Shown: positions 1 through 8,708 of the stretch, one piece after another | How positions within the stretch are numbered: position 1 is the stretch's first letter | Layout of the letters: each line of letters begins with the position of its first letter | Assembly: GCA_944325765.1 (NCBI GenBank) | Contig: CALVBH010000027.1 | Location: 1 to 45,510, forward strand | DNA length: 45,510 nt | Source of the DNA: an uncultured Bacteroidales bacterium | Lineage (GTDB): Bacteria > Bacteroidota > Bacteroidia > Bacteroidales > UBA932 | Direction of reading: 5' to 3' | Position numbers and translations under genes: made by a program | Notes under the pieces: model-generated | Seen by the model: the letters and a program-made list of their open reading frames with translations, nothing else | Database searches by the model: none | What the model was told of the DNA's origin: nothing

Positions 1-1
1 C

Positions 2-163
2 CACGTGACATCCGGAACCATGTCTCCCTCGCTTAGCATCCCCATCGGTATGGGTTATGTCAACACACCTTACAGCAAGGTGGACACCGAGATATACATC
101 AAGGTCCGCAACAGGCTGCTCAAGGCCAAGGTAGTGAAGATTCCTTTCTACAAGGCCAAGTAA
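2..163 (+). CDS. gcvT: Aminomethyltransferase GcvT (glycine cleavage T protein), C-terminal fragment
   Basis: Only the last 53 codons lie in the window; the 5' part is beyond the left edge. The reading frame begins [11 protein letters not shown], followed by IGMGYV, which matches the C-terminal barrel domain of T proteins (family motif VTSGxxSPxL...IGxGYV), and ends FYKAK. In the family the protein moves the methylene carbon of glycine from lipoyl-H protein to tetrahydrofolate in the cytoplasm. The stop codon is one base before the next gene's GTG start, so the two are probably cotranscribed. The identification rests on a short stretch, but the motif is characteristic. Confidence 0.8.
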   Translation, partial: HVTSGTMSPSLSIPIGMGYVNTPYSKVDTEIYIKVRNRLLKAKVVKIPFYKAK

Positions 164-164
164 A

Positions 165-1490
165 GTGAAGCGGGCTGCCTCCATTGCCGCTCTTCTGACG
201 CTTTCCATAATGGCCTGCGCGCAGTATGCGGAGACACCGGAAGTGGAGAAGAGTCTTGAAGACCACGTAAGATACTTGTCATCCGTCTCATTGGAGGGCC
301 GCAGAGCCGGCTCTCCGGGCGAGACGGCAGCCGCGGAGTATATGTACGACTGCCTGAGCGGGGCCGGTGTCACGATGCTGACACCCAGGTCGGGTCAGGA
401 TTTCTACATAGTAGCGTCCGAGGGAGATACGGTCTATTCCCGCAACGTTGTCGGTATAGTGGAGGGCTATGACTCTCTGCTGAGGAACCAATACATAGTG
501 GTGGGTGCCAATCTGGACCACATCGGCATCAATACTCTTACCGTGAACGGCAAGCCTGTAACGCAGATATTCCCGGGAGCAAACGACAATGCTTCCGGGA
601 TTGCTTCTGTAATAGAAGTGGCCAAAAGAGTTGCCTCTTCTTCGTTTTTCTTCCGGCGTTCCGTGATCTTTGCAGGTTTCGGAGCGAAGGAGGAGGGTAC
701 GGCAGGATCGTGGTATTTTGCCAACAGGGCCTTTCCTGAAATCGACAGCGTGTCGATGATGGTGGACCTGCGGACGCTGGGCAAGTCGGGCCCGGCGAAC
801 CCTTTTACCTATTATACCGGAGTCCCCAATCCCGAAATCAACCGTCTGGTCTACGGTCTTTCGGAGGTGGGAGCTTTCTATGTCCCCCATGCGGGGGAGG
901 GCGTGATGCCTTCCGGGGACTATCTGCCTTTCTATGAGAAACAGATACCCGTGATGCTGCTTACGACCGGGCCGGACCGGAATATCCGGACAGTCCGGGA
1001 CGAGGCGGATTTGCTGGATTATGAGACAATGGATTATATTTGCGACTTCGTTTACCACCTCATCCGGGAGGCGGCCAATACGGACCTCATGATAGAGAGG
1101 CCGTTGGCCGTGGATGAGAAGGGGGAAGCCGGAGCGTATGAGCAAGGTGGGGAGAGGGTCTATTCGCCCTATGAGGTGGATGAGGCGCCGCAGTTCTTCA
1201 AGGGGGATGCGTCCACCTTCCTCAATGAGTGGGTGTACACCTACCTGCGCTATCCTGATATACCGCTCAGTCAAGGTATTCAGGGCACTGTGACCGTGGA
1301 GTTCGTGGTGGAGAAGGACGGCCGTGTGACCAATGTAAGGGCTGTCACTGGAGATGACCAGTATCTCGAGGACGAGGCTGTCCGGGTGGTTTCCGCCTCG
1401 CCCAAATGGAAACCCGGAGTGCTCGGGGGACAGAAAGTACGGGTAAAGTATTCTGTGCCGGTCGAGTTTAGATTGAGAATGAGGAAATAA
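165..1490 (+). CDS. M28-like lipoprotein with lost zinc ligands, fused to TonB C-terminal domain
   Basis: The 441-residue protein starts at a GTG one base after gcvT. The N-terminus is a hydrophobic signal ending SIMAC, so Cys18 is the probable lipidation site. Residues about 30-300 follow the M28 zinc-aminopeptidase fold, including PGANDNASG (D141), KEEGTAGS (E176/E177) and MVDLRTLG (D201). The two histidine zinc ligands of the family are replaced: the GAHLDH-type motif reads GANLDH (N116), and the TGLHxDYHT-type motif reads TGPDRNIRT (R275). The SDHYPF-type motif reads GDYLPF. Catalysis is therefore doubtful. Residues about 340-437 are a TonB C-terminal domain ([18 protein letters not shown]...). 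The protein may be a periplasmic binding or scaffold protein rather than an active peptidase. This is an inference; the specific role is unknown. Confidence 0.8.
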   Translation: MKRAASIAALLTLSIMACAQYAETPEVEKSLEDHVRYLSSVSLEGRRAGSPGETAAAEYMYDCLSGAGVTMLTPRSGQDFYIVASEGDTVYSRNVVGIVEGYDSLLRNQYIVVGANLDHIGINTLTVNGKPVTQIFPGANDNASGIASVIEVAKRVASSSFFFRRSVIFAGFGAKEEGTAGSWYFANRAFPEIDSVSMMVDLRTLGKSGPANPFTYYTGVPNPEINRLVYGLSEVGAFYVPHAGEGVMPSGDYLPFYEKQIPVMLLTTGPDRNIRTVRDEADLLDYETMDYICDFVYHLIREAANTDLMIERPLAVDEKGEAGAYEQGGERVYSPYEVDEAPQFFKGDASTFLNEWVYTYLRYPDIPLSQGIQGTVTVEFVVEKDGRVTNVRAVTGDDQYLEDEAVRVVSASPKWKPGVLGGQKVRVKYSVPVEFRLRMRK

Positions 1491-1504
1491 CTGAAAAGCA
1501 AGAT

Positions 1505-4276
1505 ATGTCGACAGATTACAATTTTTCGGAAATAGAGAGGAAATGGCAGGAGTTCTGGGCTGAGAACCGGACGTTCCAGGTCCGGGAGGATGAGAGCAGA
1601 CCCAAGTTCTACGTGCTGGACATGTTTCCCTATCCGTCCGGAGCGGGGCTGCATGTAGGGCATCCACTGGGTTATATAGCAAGTGACATCTACAGCCGCT
1701 ACAAGCGTCTCTGCGGGTACAATGTCCTGCATCCCATGGGATTCGACGCCTTCGGCCTGCCGGCGGAGCAGTATGCCATACAGACCGGCATGCATCCGGC
1801 GGTAACTACCGCGAAGAACATAGCCCGCTACCGGGAGCAGCTCGACAGAATCGGTTTCTCCTTCGACTGGAGCAGGGAGGTCAGGACCTGCGATCCTGCA
1901 TATTACAAATGGACCCAGTGGGCATTCCTGAAAATGTTCGGCTCCTATTACGACAACGCCCGCCAGTCCGCCAGACCGATTGCCGAGCTCGAAGCGGCTT
2001 TCGAAAAGAACGGTACGGAGGGCGTGGATGCCGCCTGCGGTGAAGAAATGCACTTTACCGCGGAAGACTGGAAAGCCATGACGGAAAAGGAAAAATCCGA
2101 TGTCCTGATGAACTATCGTATAGCATATCAAGGTGTTACTTCCGTCAACTGGTGTCCCCGGCTCGGAACTGTCCTCGCCAATGACGAGGTAAAGGAGGGG
2201 TATTCAGTCCGCGGCGGCTATCCGGTGGAACAGAAAAAAATGACCCAGTGGCAGCTCCGTGTATCGGCATACGCCGGAAGGCTTCTCGACGATCTCGAGG
2301 AACTGGAATGGACGGACTCCCTGAAAGACATGCAGAGAAACTGGATAGGCCGTTCATACGGGGCAGAAATCATCTTCAAGGCTTTCAACGGGGACAGAGA
2401 ATACGATATTACCATATTTACGACCCGGGCCGATACTGTTTTCGGCGTGACCTTCATGGTTCTGGCTCCGGAAAGCGAATGGGTGGAGAAGCTTACCTCT
2501 CCGGGGCAGAAAGCCGCAGTGGAAGAATATCTGGCCATGGTTAAGAAAAAGACGGAAAGGGAAAGAATCGCGGAGACGCGAAAAGTGACAGGAGTGTTTT
2601 CCGGCTCGTATGCCGTAAATCCGCTTACCGGAGAGAAGGTTCCTGTCTGGATTTCCGAATACGTGCTTGCCGGATACGGGACAGGAGCCATTATGGCCGT
2701 GCCTGCCCATGACAGCAGGGACTATGCCTTTGCCAGGACGTTCGATCTCCCGATTATCCCTCTTATCGAAGGCTGTGACGTGAGCGAGAGCAGTTTCGAT
2801 GCGAAAGACGGTATCATGTGCAATTCCGGTTTCCTGAACGGGATGACGGTAAAGGAAGCCATTCCGGCTGCCATCGAATACGTGGAAAAGACCGGAATCG
2901 GACACCGTAAAGTGAATTACAGGCTCAGGGACGCCATCTTCTCTCGTCAGAGATATTGGGGCGAACCGTTCCCGGTTTATTTCCGGGACGGTATCGCCAC
3001 CCCTATGCCGGAGGACAGGCTTCCGCTCGAACTGCCTGAAATAGACAGATATCTGCCGACGGAAACCGGTGAACCTCCTCTCGGCCGGGCTGAAAACTGG
3101 ACATACGACGGCTATCCCATAGAGAAAAGCACCATGCCGGGATTTGCCGGAAGCAGCGCATATTATCTCAGGTATATGGACCCTCACAACGACCGGGCCC
3201 TGGTCAGCGAAAAGGCGGACAGATACTGGAGGAACGTGGACCTGTACGTGGGAGGCACCGAGCATGCCACCGGACACCTCATCTATTCCCGCTTCTGGAA
3301 CAAGTTCCTGTACGATTTGGGCTATGTATGCGAGAAGGAGCCGTTCAGGAAACTGATAAACCAGGGTATGATCCAGGGCCGTTCGAATTTCGTGTACAGA
3401 ATCGTAAATACGAACACATTCGTTTCCTGCGGACTCAAGGACAGCTACGAAACCACTGAAATCCACGTGGACGTGAATATCGTGCACAACGACAGACTGG
3501 ATATCGAGGCATTCAGGAAATGGATGCCTGACTATGCCGATGCCGAATTCATCCTCGAAGACGGAGAATATATATGCGGCTATGCCGTCGAGAAGATGAG
3601 CAAGTCCATGTTCAATGTCGTGAATCCGGACATGATATGCGATACCTACGGCGCTGATACCCTGAGACTTTACGAGATGTTCCTCGGACCTGTAGAGCAG
3701 TCCAAACCGTGGGATACGAAAGGCATCGACGGGGTCAACAGATTCCTTAAAAGGGTGTGGCGCCTGTTCTACGACAGGGACGGATTCATCGTTACGGATG
3801 AAAAGGCTTCTCCGGAGGAACTGAAGACCCTGCACAAACTCATAGGGAAGGAGAAAGCCGATATCGAAGCCTTCTCTTTCAATACAACGGTCAGTGCATT
3901 CATGATAGCCGTAAACGAACTGTATGAGCAGAAATGCAACAAGCGGGAGATTCTGGAGCCTCTGATTATTCTGCTTTCGCCGTTCGCCCCTCATATCTGC
4001 GAAGAACTCTGGGAGGCTCTCGGACACAAGGAAAGCATTTCCGTCGCATCCTTCCCGGAGTATGTCGAAGCGTTTACGGTGGAAAACACCTGCACATACG
4101 CGGTTTCGTTCAACGGCAAGACCCGATTTACCGTCGATCTTCCGAAGACTATGTCCAAAGAGGAGGTCGAGGCCAATGTCAGGGCGCATGCACTGACTCC
4201 TAAGTATGTAGGGGACGGCACTATCGTGAAAGTGATAGTCGTGCCGGGAAAAATCGTGAACATCGTGGTTAAATGA
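1505..4276 (+). CDS. leuS: Leucyl-tRNA synthetase
   Basis: The 923-residue cytoplasmic enzyme charges tRNA-Leu with leucine. The class I HIGH motif is HVGH at residues 50-53, inside [21 protein letters not shown] is present exactly at residues 697-701. The editing (CP1) domain lies between, with [18 protein letters not shown] and the [16 protein letters not shown] motif that holds the editing-site aspartate. Length fits the Bacteroidales form, which carries insertions compared with the roughly 860-residue E. coli enzyme. The ATG at 1505 lies 14 bases after the preceding stop. No other start is needed, since the N-terminal [14 protein letters not shown] is typical of the family. Confidence 0.97.
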   Translation: MSTDYNFSEIERKWQEFWAENRTFQVREDESRPKFYVLDMFPYPSGAGLHVGHPLGYIASDIYSRYKRLCGYNVLHPMGFDAFGLPAEQYAIQTGMHPAVTTAKNIARYREQLDRIGFSFDWSREVRTCDPAYYKWTQWAFLKMFGSYYDNARQSARPIAELEAAFEKNGTEGVDAACGEEMHFTAEDWKAMTEKEKSDVLMNYRIAYQGVTSVNWCPRLGTVLANDEVKEGYSVRGGYPVEQKKMTQWQLRVSAYAGRLLDDLEELEWTDSLKDMQRNWIGRSYGAEIIFKAFNGDREYDITIFTTRADTVFGVTFMVLAPESEWVEKLTSPGQKAAVEEYLAMVKKKTERERIAETRKVTGVFSGSYAVNPLTGEKVPVWISEYVLAGYGTGAIMAVPAHDSRDYAFARTFDLPIIPLIEGCDVSESSFDAKDGIMCNSGFLNGMTVKEAIPAAIEYVEKTGIGHRKVNYRLRDAIFSRQRYWGEPFPVYFRDGIATPMPEDRLPLELPEIDRYLPTETGEPPLGRAENWTYDGYPIEKSTMPGFAGSSAYYLRYMDPHNDRALVSEKADRYWRNVDLYVGGTEHATGHLIYSRFWNKFLYDLGYVCEKEPFRKLINQGMIQGRSNFVYRIVNTNTFVSCGLKDSYETTEIHVDVNIVHNDRLDIEAFRKWMPDYADAEFILEDGEYICGYAVEKMSKSMFNVVNPDMICDTYGADTLRLYEMFLGPVEQSKPWDTKGIDGVNRFLKRVWRLFYDRDGFIVTDEKASPEELKTLHKLIGKEKADIEAFSFNTTVSAFMIAVNELYEQKCNKREILEPLIILLSPFAPHICEELWEALGHKESISVASFPEYVEAFTVENTCTYAVSFNGKTRFTVDLPKTMSKEEVEANVRAHALTPKYVGDGTIVKVIVVPGKIVNIVVK

Positions 4277-4292
4277 CATTATAACTCCGGCC

Positions 4293-5195
4293 ATGACATT
4301 CAAACGTGTTTTTTCCGTTATCTGGGACTATTTCCTCGTAACGGTAGGGACTGTCCTCTATTGTCTCGGATGGACTTCGTTTCTGATTCCTAACGGAATA
4401 GCCAGCGGAGGCGGTACCGGTCTGTGTACGATAATCTATTTTGCGACGGGGATACCTGTTTCCTATTCATTCTTCGCCCTAAACGCCCTTTTGCTGATAA
4501 TCGGTGTGCTGGCCCTCGGAAAGGGATTCGGATTCAAGACCATATATGCCATAGTGCTGTCCACGATTCTGTTCGAAGTCTTCCCGCGGTATGAATGCCT
4601 GGTGGCGCATTTCGATGAAAGACTGGTAGTGGCGGTGGTCGGAGGCATCGTGGAAGCCGTCGGTATAGGCATCATATTGCTCCGTGGCGGAAGCACCGGA
4701 GGTACCGACATAGCCGCGATGATTATAAACAAGTACTGGCCGGTGTCGCCCGGAAAGGTGTACCTTTATTCCGACCTGTTCATCATAGCGTCCGTCCTTC
4801 TGATTCCCGGCAAGACTGTCGAGGATATGATTTACGGTTACGCCACGATGGTTACATTCTCCTTTATGATAGACGCCATGCTCCTCGGACAGAAGTCTTC
4901 AGTCCAGATTCTGGTCTTCTCCTCCCGGTATTCCGAGGTGGCCGACTATATCATAAACCGTATGGACCGCGGTGTGACGGCTATTTATGCCCAGGGCTGG
5001 TATTCAAAGGAGGATAACAAGGTCCTGCTGATTGTCGCCAGAAAGACGCAGCTTCATCAGATCGTAGGAGCCATAAAGAGCATCGACAGCAAGGCCTTCG
5101 TATCGGTGTCCACTGCTACGAGCGTTTACGGTGAAGGCTTCGAGGAAATCAAGACAGGCTTGAAAATCAAGAATAAAAAACAGGGAGACAAATGA
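4293..5195 (+). CDS. YitT family membrane protein (first of two)
   Basis: The 300-residue protein has a five-to-six-segment hydrophobic N-terminal half (YitT_membrane/DUF161 type) containing the family motif GGSTGGTDIAA near residue 130. A soluble C-terminal DUF2179-like domain follows, with RGVTAIYAQGWYSKEDNKVLL and a FVSVSTATSVYGEGF ending. The biochemical function of YitT proteins is not established; some annotations suggest transport. The gene starts 16 bases after leuS and overlaps the next YitT gene by 4 bases (ATGA), so the pair is translationally coupled. The two proteins are clearly paralogous but diverged. Confidence 0.9.
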   Translation: MTFKRVFSVIWDYFLVTVGTVLYCLGWTSFLIPNGIASGGGTGLCTIIYFATGIPVSYSFFALNALLLIIGVLALGKGFGFKTIYAIVLSTILFEVFPRYECLVAHFDERLVVAVVGGIVEAVGIGIILLRGGSTGGTDIAAMIINKYWPVSPGKVYLYSDLFIIASVLLIPGKTVEDMIYGYATMVTFSFMIDAMLLGQKSSVQILVFSSRYSEVADYIINRMDRGVTAIYAQGWYSKEDNKVLLIVARKTQLHQIVGAIKSIDSKAFVSVSTATSVYGEGFEEIKTGLKIKNKKQGDK

Positions 5196-6172
5196 TAGAG
5201 TTGAAAAAAACGGTCTGGACCGTCCTGAAGGAATATGCCCTGATTTCCATCGGGCTTTTCTGCTATGTCTGCGGCTGGGCCGTGTTCCTGATTCCGAACA
5301 ATCTCATCGCCGGAGGCGTGTCGGGTATCAGCGCCATAATCTACTATGCCAGCGGTCTGCCGATGGGATATATGTATTTCGCCATAAACCTGATCCTTCT
5401 GCTTGTGGCCTTCAAGGTTATGGGGACGGGATTCGGAGGCAAGACCATATATGCCATAGTCTTTACTTCCGTAATGCTGAATATCCTGCCGGGCCTCATA
5501 CCCGAGACGATCGCCAGAGAACTGGCTGTCTCGAACGGCAAGATGCTCAGTACGATTATCGGCGGCGTGATGACAGGGGTCGGCATCGGCATGTCGATTT
5601 CTCAGGGAGGAAGTTCGGGCGGAACGGACATCATCGCCCTTATGGTGGCGAAGTACCGCAATGTTTCTCCCGGAAGGCTGATTCTGCTGATGGATGTGGT
5701 CATCATCCTGTCATCCCTGATTTTTCCGTCATATTATGTGGGTACAGGGGATGTCATACCTTTCCCTGAAAAGCTCGCGACATCCATATACGGCCTGATT
5801 CTCATAACAGTGAACGGCTATACCATCGATATTTTCCTTTCAGGCACCAAGCAGTCGGTGCAGGTGTTCATCTTTTCGAAGCAGTATGCAGAAATCGCGG
5901 ATATCGTGACCATGAAACTGCACAGGGGCGTCACACGAATCAAAGGAGAAGGGTGGTACACCAAATCGGAAAGCGACATACTGATGATTCTTGCCCGCAA
6001 GACCGATTTGAACCTTCTGCTGAAATATGTGAAAGCCATCGATCCCAAAGCCTTTATCTCAGTGTCGAATGTAATGGGCGTGTACGGTCTGGGTTTCGAC
6101 ACCTTGAAGGGTGGCAGCAGAAAATCTGCCAAAACTGTCGGGAATCCAGACAACGGACAGAAAAAACTGTAA
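5192..6172 (+). CDS. YitT family membrane protein (second of two)
   Basis: The 326-residue paralogue of the preceding gene has the same order: hydrophobic N-terminal half with GGSSGGTDIIALMV, then the DUF2179-like C-terminal domain with RGVTRIKGEGWYTKSESDILM and FISVSNVMGVYGLGF. The ATG overlaps the upstream stop (ATGA). The C-terminal tail is Lys-rich and low in complexity. The A-rich DNA after the stop runs into a hairpin at 6217-6245. An adjacent, translationally coupled pair suggests a hetero-oligomer, but this is inference. The substrate is unknown. Confidence 0.9.
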   Translation: MIELKKTVWTVLKEYALISIGLFCYVCGWAVFLIPNNLIAGGVSGISAIIYYASGLPMGYMYFAINLILLLVAFKVMGTGFGGKTIYAIVFTSVMLNILPGLIPETIARELAVSNGKMLSTIIGGVMTGVGIGMSISQGGSSGGTDIIALMVAKYRNVSPGRLILLMDVVIILSSLIFPSYYVGTGDVIPFPEKLATSIYGLILITVNGYTIDIFLSGTKQSVQVFIFSKQYAEIADIVTMKLHRGVTRIKGEGWYTKSESDILMILARKTDLNLLLKYVKAIDPKAFISVSNVMGVYGLGFDTLKGGSRKSAKTVGNPDNGQKKL

Positions 6173-6216
6173 GAAAAAGAAAAAATTCTTTAAGAAAAAT
6201 AAAAATTTTGTTGCAG

Positions 6217-6254
6217 CCTTTCTTCGGAGCATTTCTGAAGAAAGGTTATTTTAT
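6217..6254 (+). terminator. Terminator after the yitT pair
   Basis: A 9-bp perfect stem, CCTTTCTTC (6217-6225) and GAAGAAAGG (6237-6245), with an 11-base loop, is followed by TTATTTTAT. The T-rich 3' flank also holds the -7-like element of the next gene, so termination of one unit and initiation of the next overlap. Confidence 0.6.
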
Positions 6255-6261
6255 AATTTTG
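6254..6261 (+). promoter_or_regulatory. Candidate -7 element for the AraC-type gene
   Basis: TAATTTTG matches the Bacteroidota -7 consensus TAnnTTTG and lies 44 bases before the ATG at 6306. No clear TTTG -33 element is present at the right spacing, so the call rests on the -7 alone. Confidence 0.4.
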
Positions 6262-6305
6262 CCGGCGCAAAAAATTATCCGAAATCACCTAAATTGACTT
6301 GAACT

Positions 6306-6860
6306 ATGGAATGGTATTTTATTCTGACTATTGTGGTATTCATCGCGGTTTCCGGTATATGGGCACTCTATGGCCGTGGCAGGGCAAGTCTGTCCGTCCG
6401 GAAGAAACCCGTACTGAAACGCAGATTCCGGACAAGGGCATGCCGGACCTGCGCGGCGCGTATCGAATACGAACTGAATCAGACGGCGATAAGAAAAGTA
6501 TATGAAAGGCTCGAACGATATTTCGATACTTCCAGACCGTATCTCGAAGGCCGCAAGCTGACGGTGGAGGAAGTCTCTAAAATCCTCTATACGAACAAGG
6601 CGTATCTGGCGAAAGCCATAAGGCTGTATTCCGGACTGAATTTCTGCCAGTATGTGAACCGGCACAAGATAGACTATGCCGTCGAGGCTTTCAAGAAAAA
6701 TCCTCAGATGAGAATTACCGAGCTGGCGCAGATGTCGGGTTTCAATTCGGTGACATCTTTCAACATCTCCTTCCGGGCATTCAAGAATATGTCTCCGGGC
6801 GACTGGTGCCGCCAGTGCCGGAATGAACTTATGTTCCGGAAGACTGAAACCGCGGACTGA
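6306..6860 (+). CDS. Membrane-anchored AraC-type helix-turn-helix protein
   Basis: The 184-residue protein has one hydrophobic segment at about residues 3-22 (FILTIVVFIAVSGIWAL). A strongly basic stretch with a CxxC pair (RACRTCAAR) follows. From about residue 75 to 172 there is an AraC/XylS DNA-binding domain: first helix-turn-helix in LTVEEVSKILYTNKAYLAKA, second in RITELAQMSGFNSVTSFNISF, ending in FKNMSPGDWCR. There is no sugar-binding or receiver domain. The predicted topology is a DNA-binding domain tethered to the inner face of the membrane. Target genes are unknown; the neighbours (yitT, ettA) give no clue. The ATG at 6306 is the first in frame after the candidate promoter. Confidence 0.8.
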   Translation: MEWYFILTIVVFIAVSGIWALYGRGRASLSVRKKPVLKRRFRTRACRTCAARIEYELNQTAIRKVYERLERYFDTSRPYLEGRKLTVEEVSKILYTNKAYLAKAIRLYSGLNFCQYVNRHKIDYAVEAFKKNPQMRITELAQMSGFNSVTSFNISFRAFKNMSPGDWCRQCRNELMFRKTETAD

Positions 6861-6877
6861 TATTCCCGAATTTTTCG

Positions 6878-6885
6878 TATGTTTG
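6878..6885 (+). promoter_or_regulatory. Candidate -7 element for ettA
   Basis: TATGTTTG fits TAnnTTTG and lies 29 bases before the ATG at 6915. An upstream in-frame ATG at 6879 falls inside this element, another reason to prefer 6915 as the translation start. The -33 element is not evident. Confidence 0.4.
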
Positions 6886-6914
6886 CCGGACCGACATACT
6901 TACAGCATTTTATT

Positions 6915-8588
6915 ATGGACGAAAAAATCATTTTCTCGATGAACGGAGTGGGGAAGACTCTTCCTCATAACAACAAAGTCATTCTGAAGGATATATATCT
7001 CTCTTTCTTCTACGGGGCGAAGATCGGCATTATCGGTCTGAACGGCTCGGGAAAGTCCACGCTGATGAAAATCATCGCAGGGGTGGAAAAATCATATCAG
7101 GGAGAAGTGGTATGGTCTCCCGGATATTCCGTCGGGTATCTCGAGCAGGAACCGCAGATGGACCCCGGGAAGACTGTGCTCGAAGTGGTCCAGGAGGGTG
7201 TGCAGGAAGTCATGGACCTTCTTGGGGAATACGAACAGGTAAATATGAAATTTGCCGAGCCCATGTCGGATGACGAGATGAATGCGCTGATAGAGAGACA
7301 GGGTGAACTTACTGAAAAGATAGAACACTGTGACGGGTGGGAGATAGATGCGAAGCTGGAAAGGGCCATGGATGCCCTGCAGTGCCCTCCTCCAGACGCC
7401 CTTATAGCGAATCTCAGCGGAGGAGAGCGCAGGCGTGTAGCCCTGTGCCGTCTTCTGCTGAAACAGCCTGACGTGCTGCTTCTCGACGAGCCGACGAACC
7501 ATCTCGATACTGAAAGTATCCAGTGGCTTGAAGCCCACCTGCATCAGTACAAGGGAACGGTGATAGCGGTTACTCACGACAGGTATTTCCTGGACAATGT
7601 CGCAGGCTGGATTCTGGAACTCGACCGCGGGGAGGGTATTCCGTGGAAGGGCAACTATTCTTCCTGGCTGGAACAGAAGGCCCGCCGTCTGGAAATGGAA
7701 CAGAAGCAGGAAAGCAAGCGCCGTAAGACCCTCGAGCGGGAGCTGGAATGGGTGAGAATGGCTCCGAAGGCGCGGCAGGCGAAGTCGAAGGCCAGGCTGG
7801 GAGCATACGAAAAACTTGCCGGACAGGATGCCCGCGAGAAAGAGGCTTCACTGGAGATTTTTATTCCGAACGGGCCGCGACTCGGAAACAAGGTCATTTC
7901 ATTCCACGATGTATCGAAAAGCTATGGAGACAAACTCCTGTTCGAGCATCTGGATTTCGTACTTCCTCCGGCTGGAATAGTCGGTGTCATCGGACCTAAC
8001 GGTGCAGGCAAGACCACTCTTTTCCGGCTGATAATGGGCTATGAGACTCCGGACAGCGGTTCGATAGAGATAGGCGAGACCGTAAAACTGGCATACGTGG
8101 ACCAGCAGCACAAGAGTATAGACCCGGACAAGACAGTCTATCAGACTATCGCAGGAGACTCGGATTTCGTGAAACTGGGCAAACGTGAAGTGAATGCGCG
8201 GGCATACGTGTCGCGTTTCAATTTCTCCGGAGCCGACCAGGAAAAACTGTGCGGCATTCTTTCGGGAGGTGAAAGGAACCGGCTCCATCTGGCTCTGACC
8301 CTGAAGGATGAAGGCAATGTGCTCCTGCTCGACGAGCCTACCAATGACGTGGATGTAAATACCATAAGGGCGCTGGAAGAGGGCCTGGAGAATTTTGCGG
8401 GCTGTGCAGTGGTGATTTCGCACGACAGATGGTTCCTGGACAGGATTGCCACCCATATCCTGGCGTTCGAAGGGGATTCGCAGGTCTATTTCTTCGAAGG
8501 CTCTTATTCGGAATATGAAGAGAACCGCAAGCTCCGCCTCGGCAGCGACACACCTCATCGCTTCAAATACAAGAAGTTAGTGGAATAG
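6915..8588 (+). CDS. ettA: Energy-dependent translational throttle protein EttA (ABC-F ATPase)
   Basis: The 557-residue protein has two ABC ATPase domains. The first has Walker A GLNGSGKST (residues 41-49), signature LSGGERRR and Walker B LLLDEPTNHLD. The second has GPNGAGKTT, LSGGERNR and LLLDEPTNDVD. The linker contains the EttA-specific stretches ILELDRGEGIPWKGNYSSWLEQK and KARLGAYEKL. EttA binds the ribosomal E site and gates entry into elongation according to the ATP/ADP ratio. The start was set at 6915 because homologues begin at this point (MDEKIIFSMNGVGKT). A longer frame from 6879 would add 12 residues that overlap a promoter-like element. Confidence 0.95.
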   Translation: MDEKIIFSMNGVGKTLPHNNKVILKDIYLSFFYGAKIGIIGLNGSGKSTLMKIIAGVEKSYQGEVVWSPGYSVGYLEQEPQMDPGKTVLEVVQEGVQEVMDLLGEYEQVNMKFAEPMSDDEMNALIERQGELTEKIEHCDGWEIDAKLERAMDALQCPPPDALIANLSGGERRRVALCRLLLKQPDVLLLDEPTNHLDTESIQWLEAHLHQYKGTVIAVTHDRYFLDNVAGWILELDRGEGIPWKGNYSSWLEQKARRLEMEQKQESKRRKTLERELEWVRMAPKARQAKSKARLGAYEKLAGQDAREKEASLEIFIPNGPRLGNKVISFHDVSKSYGDKLLFEHLDFVLPPAGIVGVIGPNGAGKTTLFRLIMGYETPDSGSIEIGETVKLAYVDQQHKSIDPDKTVYQTIAGDSDFVKLGKREVNARAYVSRFNFSGADQEKLCGILSGGERNRLHLALTLKDEGNVLLLDEPTNDVDVNTIRALEEGLENFAGCAVVISHDRWFLDRIATHILAFEGDSQVYFFEGSYSEYEENRKLRLGSDTPHRFKYKKLVE

Positions 8589-8599
8589 GGACGAAACTG

Positions 8600-8637
8600 A
8601 CAAAGCCGGAGAGTAGCGATCTGCCCTCCGGCTTTGT
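8600..8637. terminator. Hairpin between convergent ettA and uxaC
   Basis: A 12-bp perfect inverted repeat, ACAAAGCCGGAG (8600-8611) and CTCCGGCTTTGT (8626-8637), has a 14-base loop. It lies between convergent genes and could serve both. The flanks are only weakly T-rich, so intrinsic termination efficiency is uncertain. Confidence 0.55.
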
Positions 8638-8708
8638 TGAATGTTTGGAAAGAACTCCTTCGACTGCGTTCAGGATTATATTGAGCGGAATGTAAATCCC
8701 GATCTTCC

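Noticed and set aside
2354-4303. A 649-codon open frame on the minus strand opposite leuS.
   Set aside because: It is the antisense of leuS, matches no family, and leuS has complete motifs. Long antisense frames are expected in this GC-rich coding DNA.
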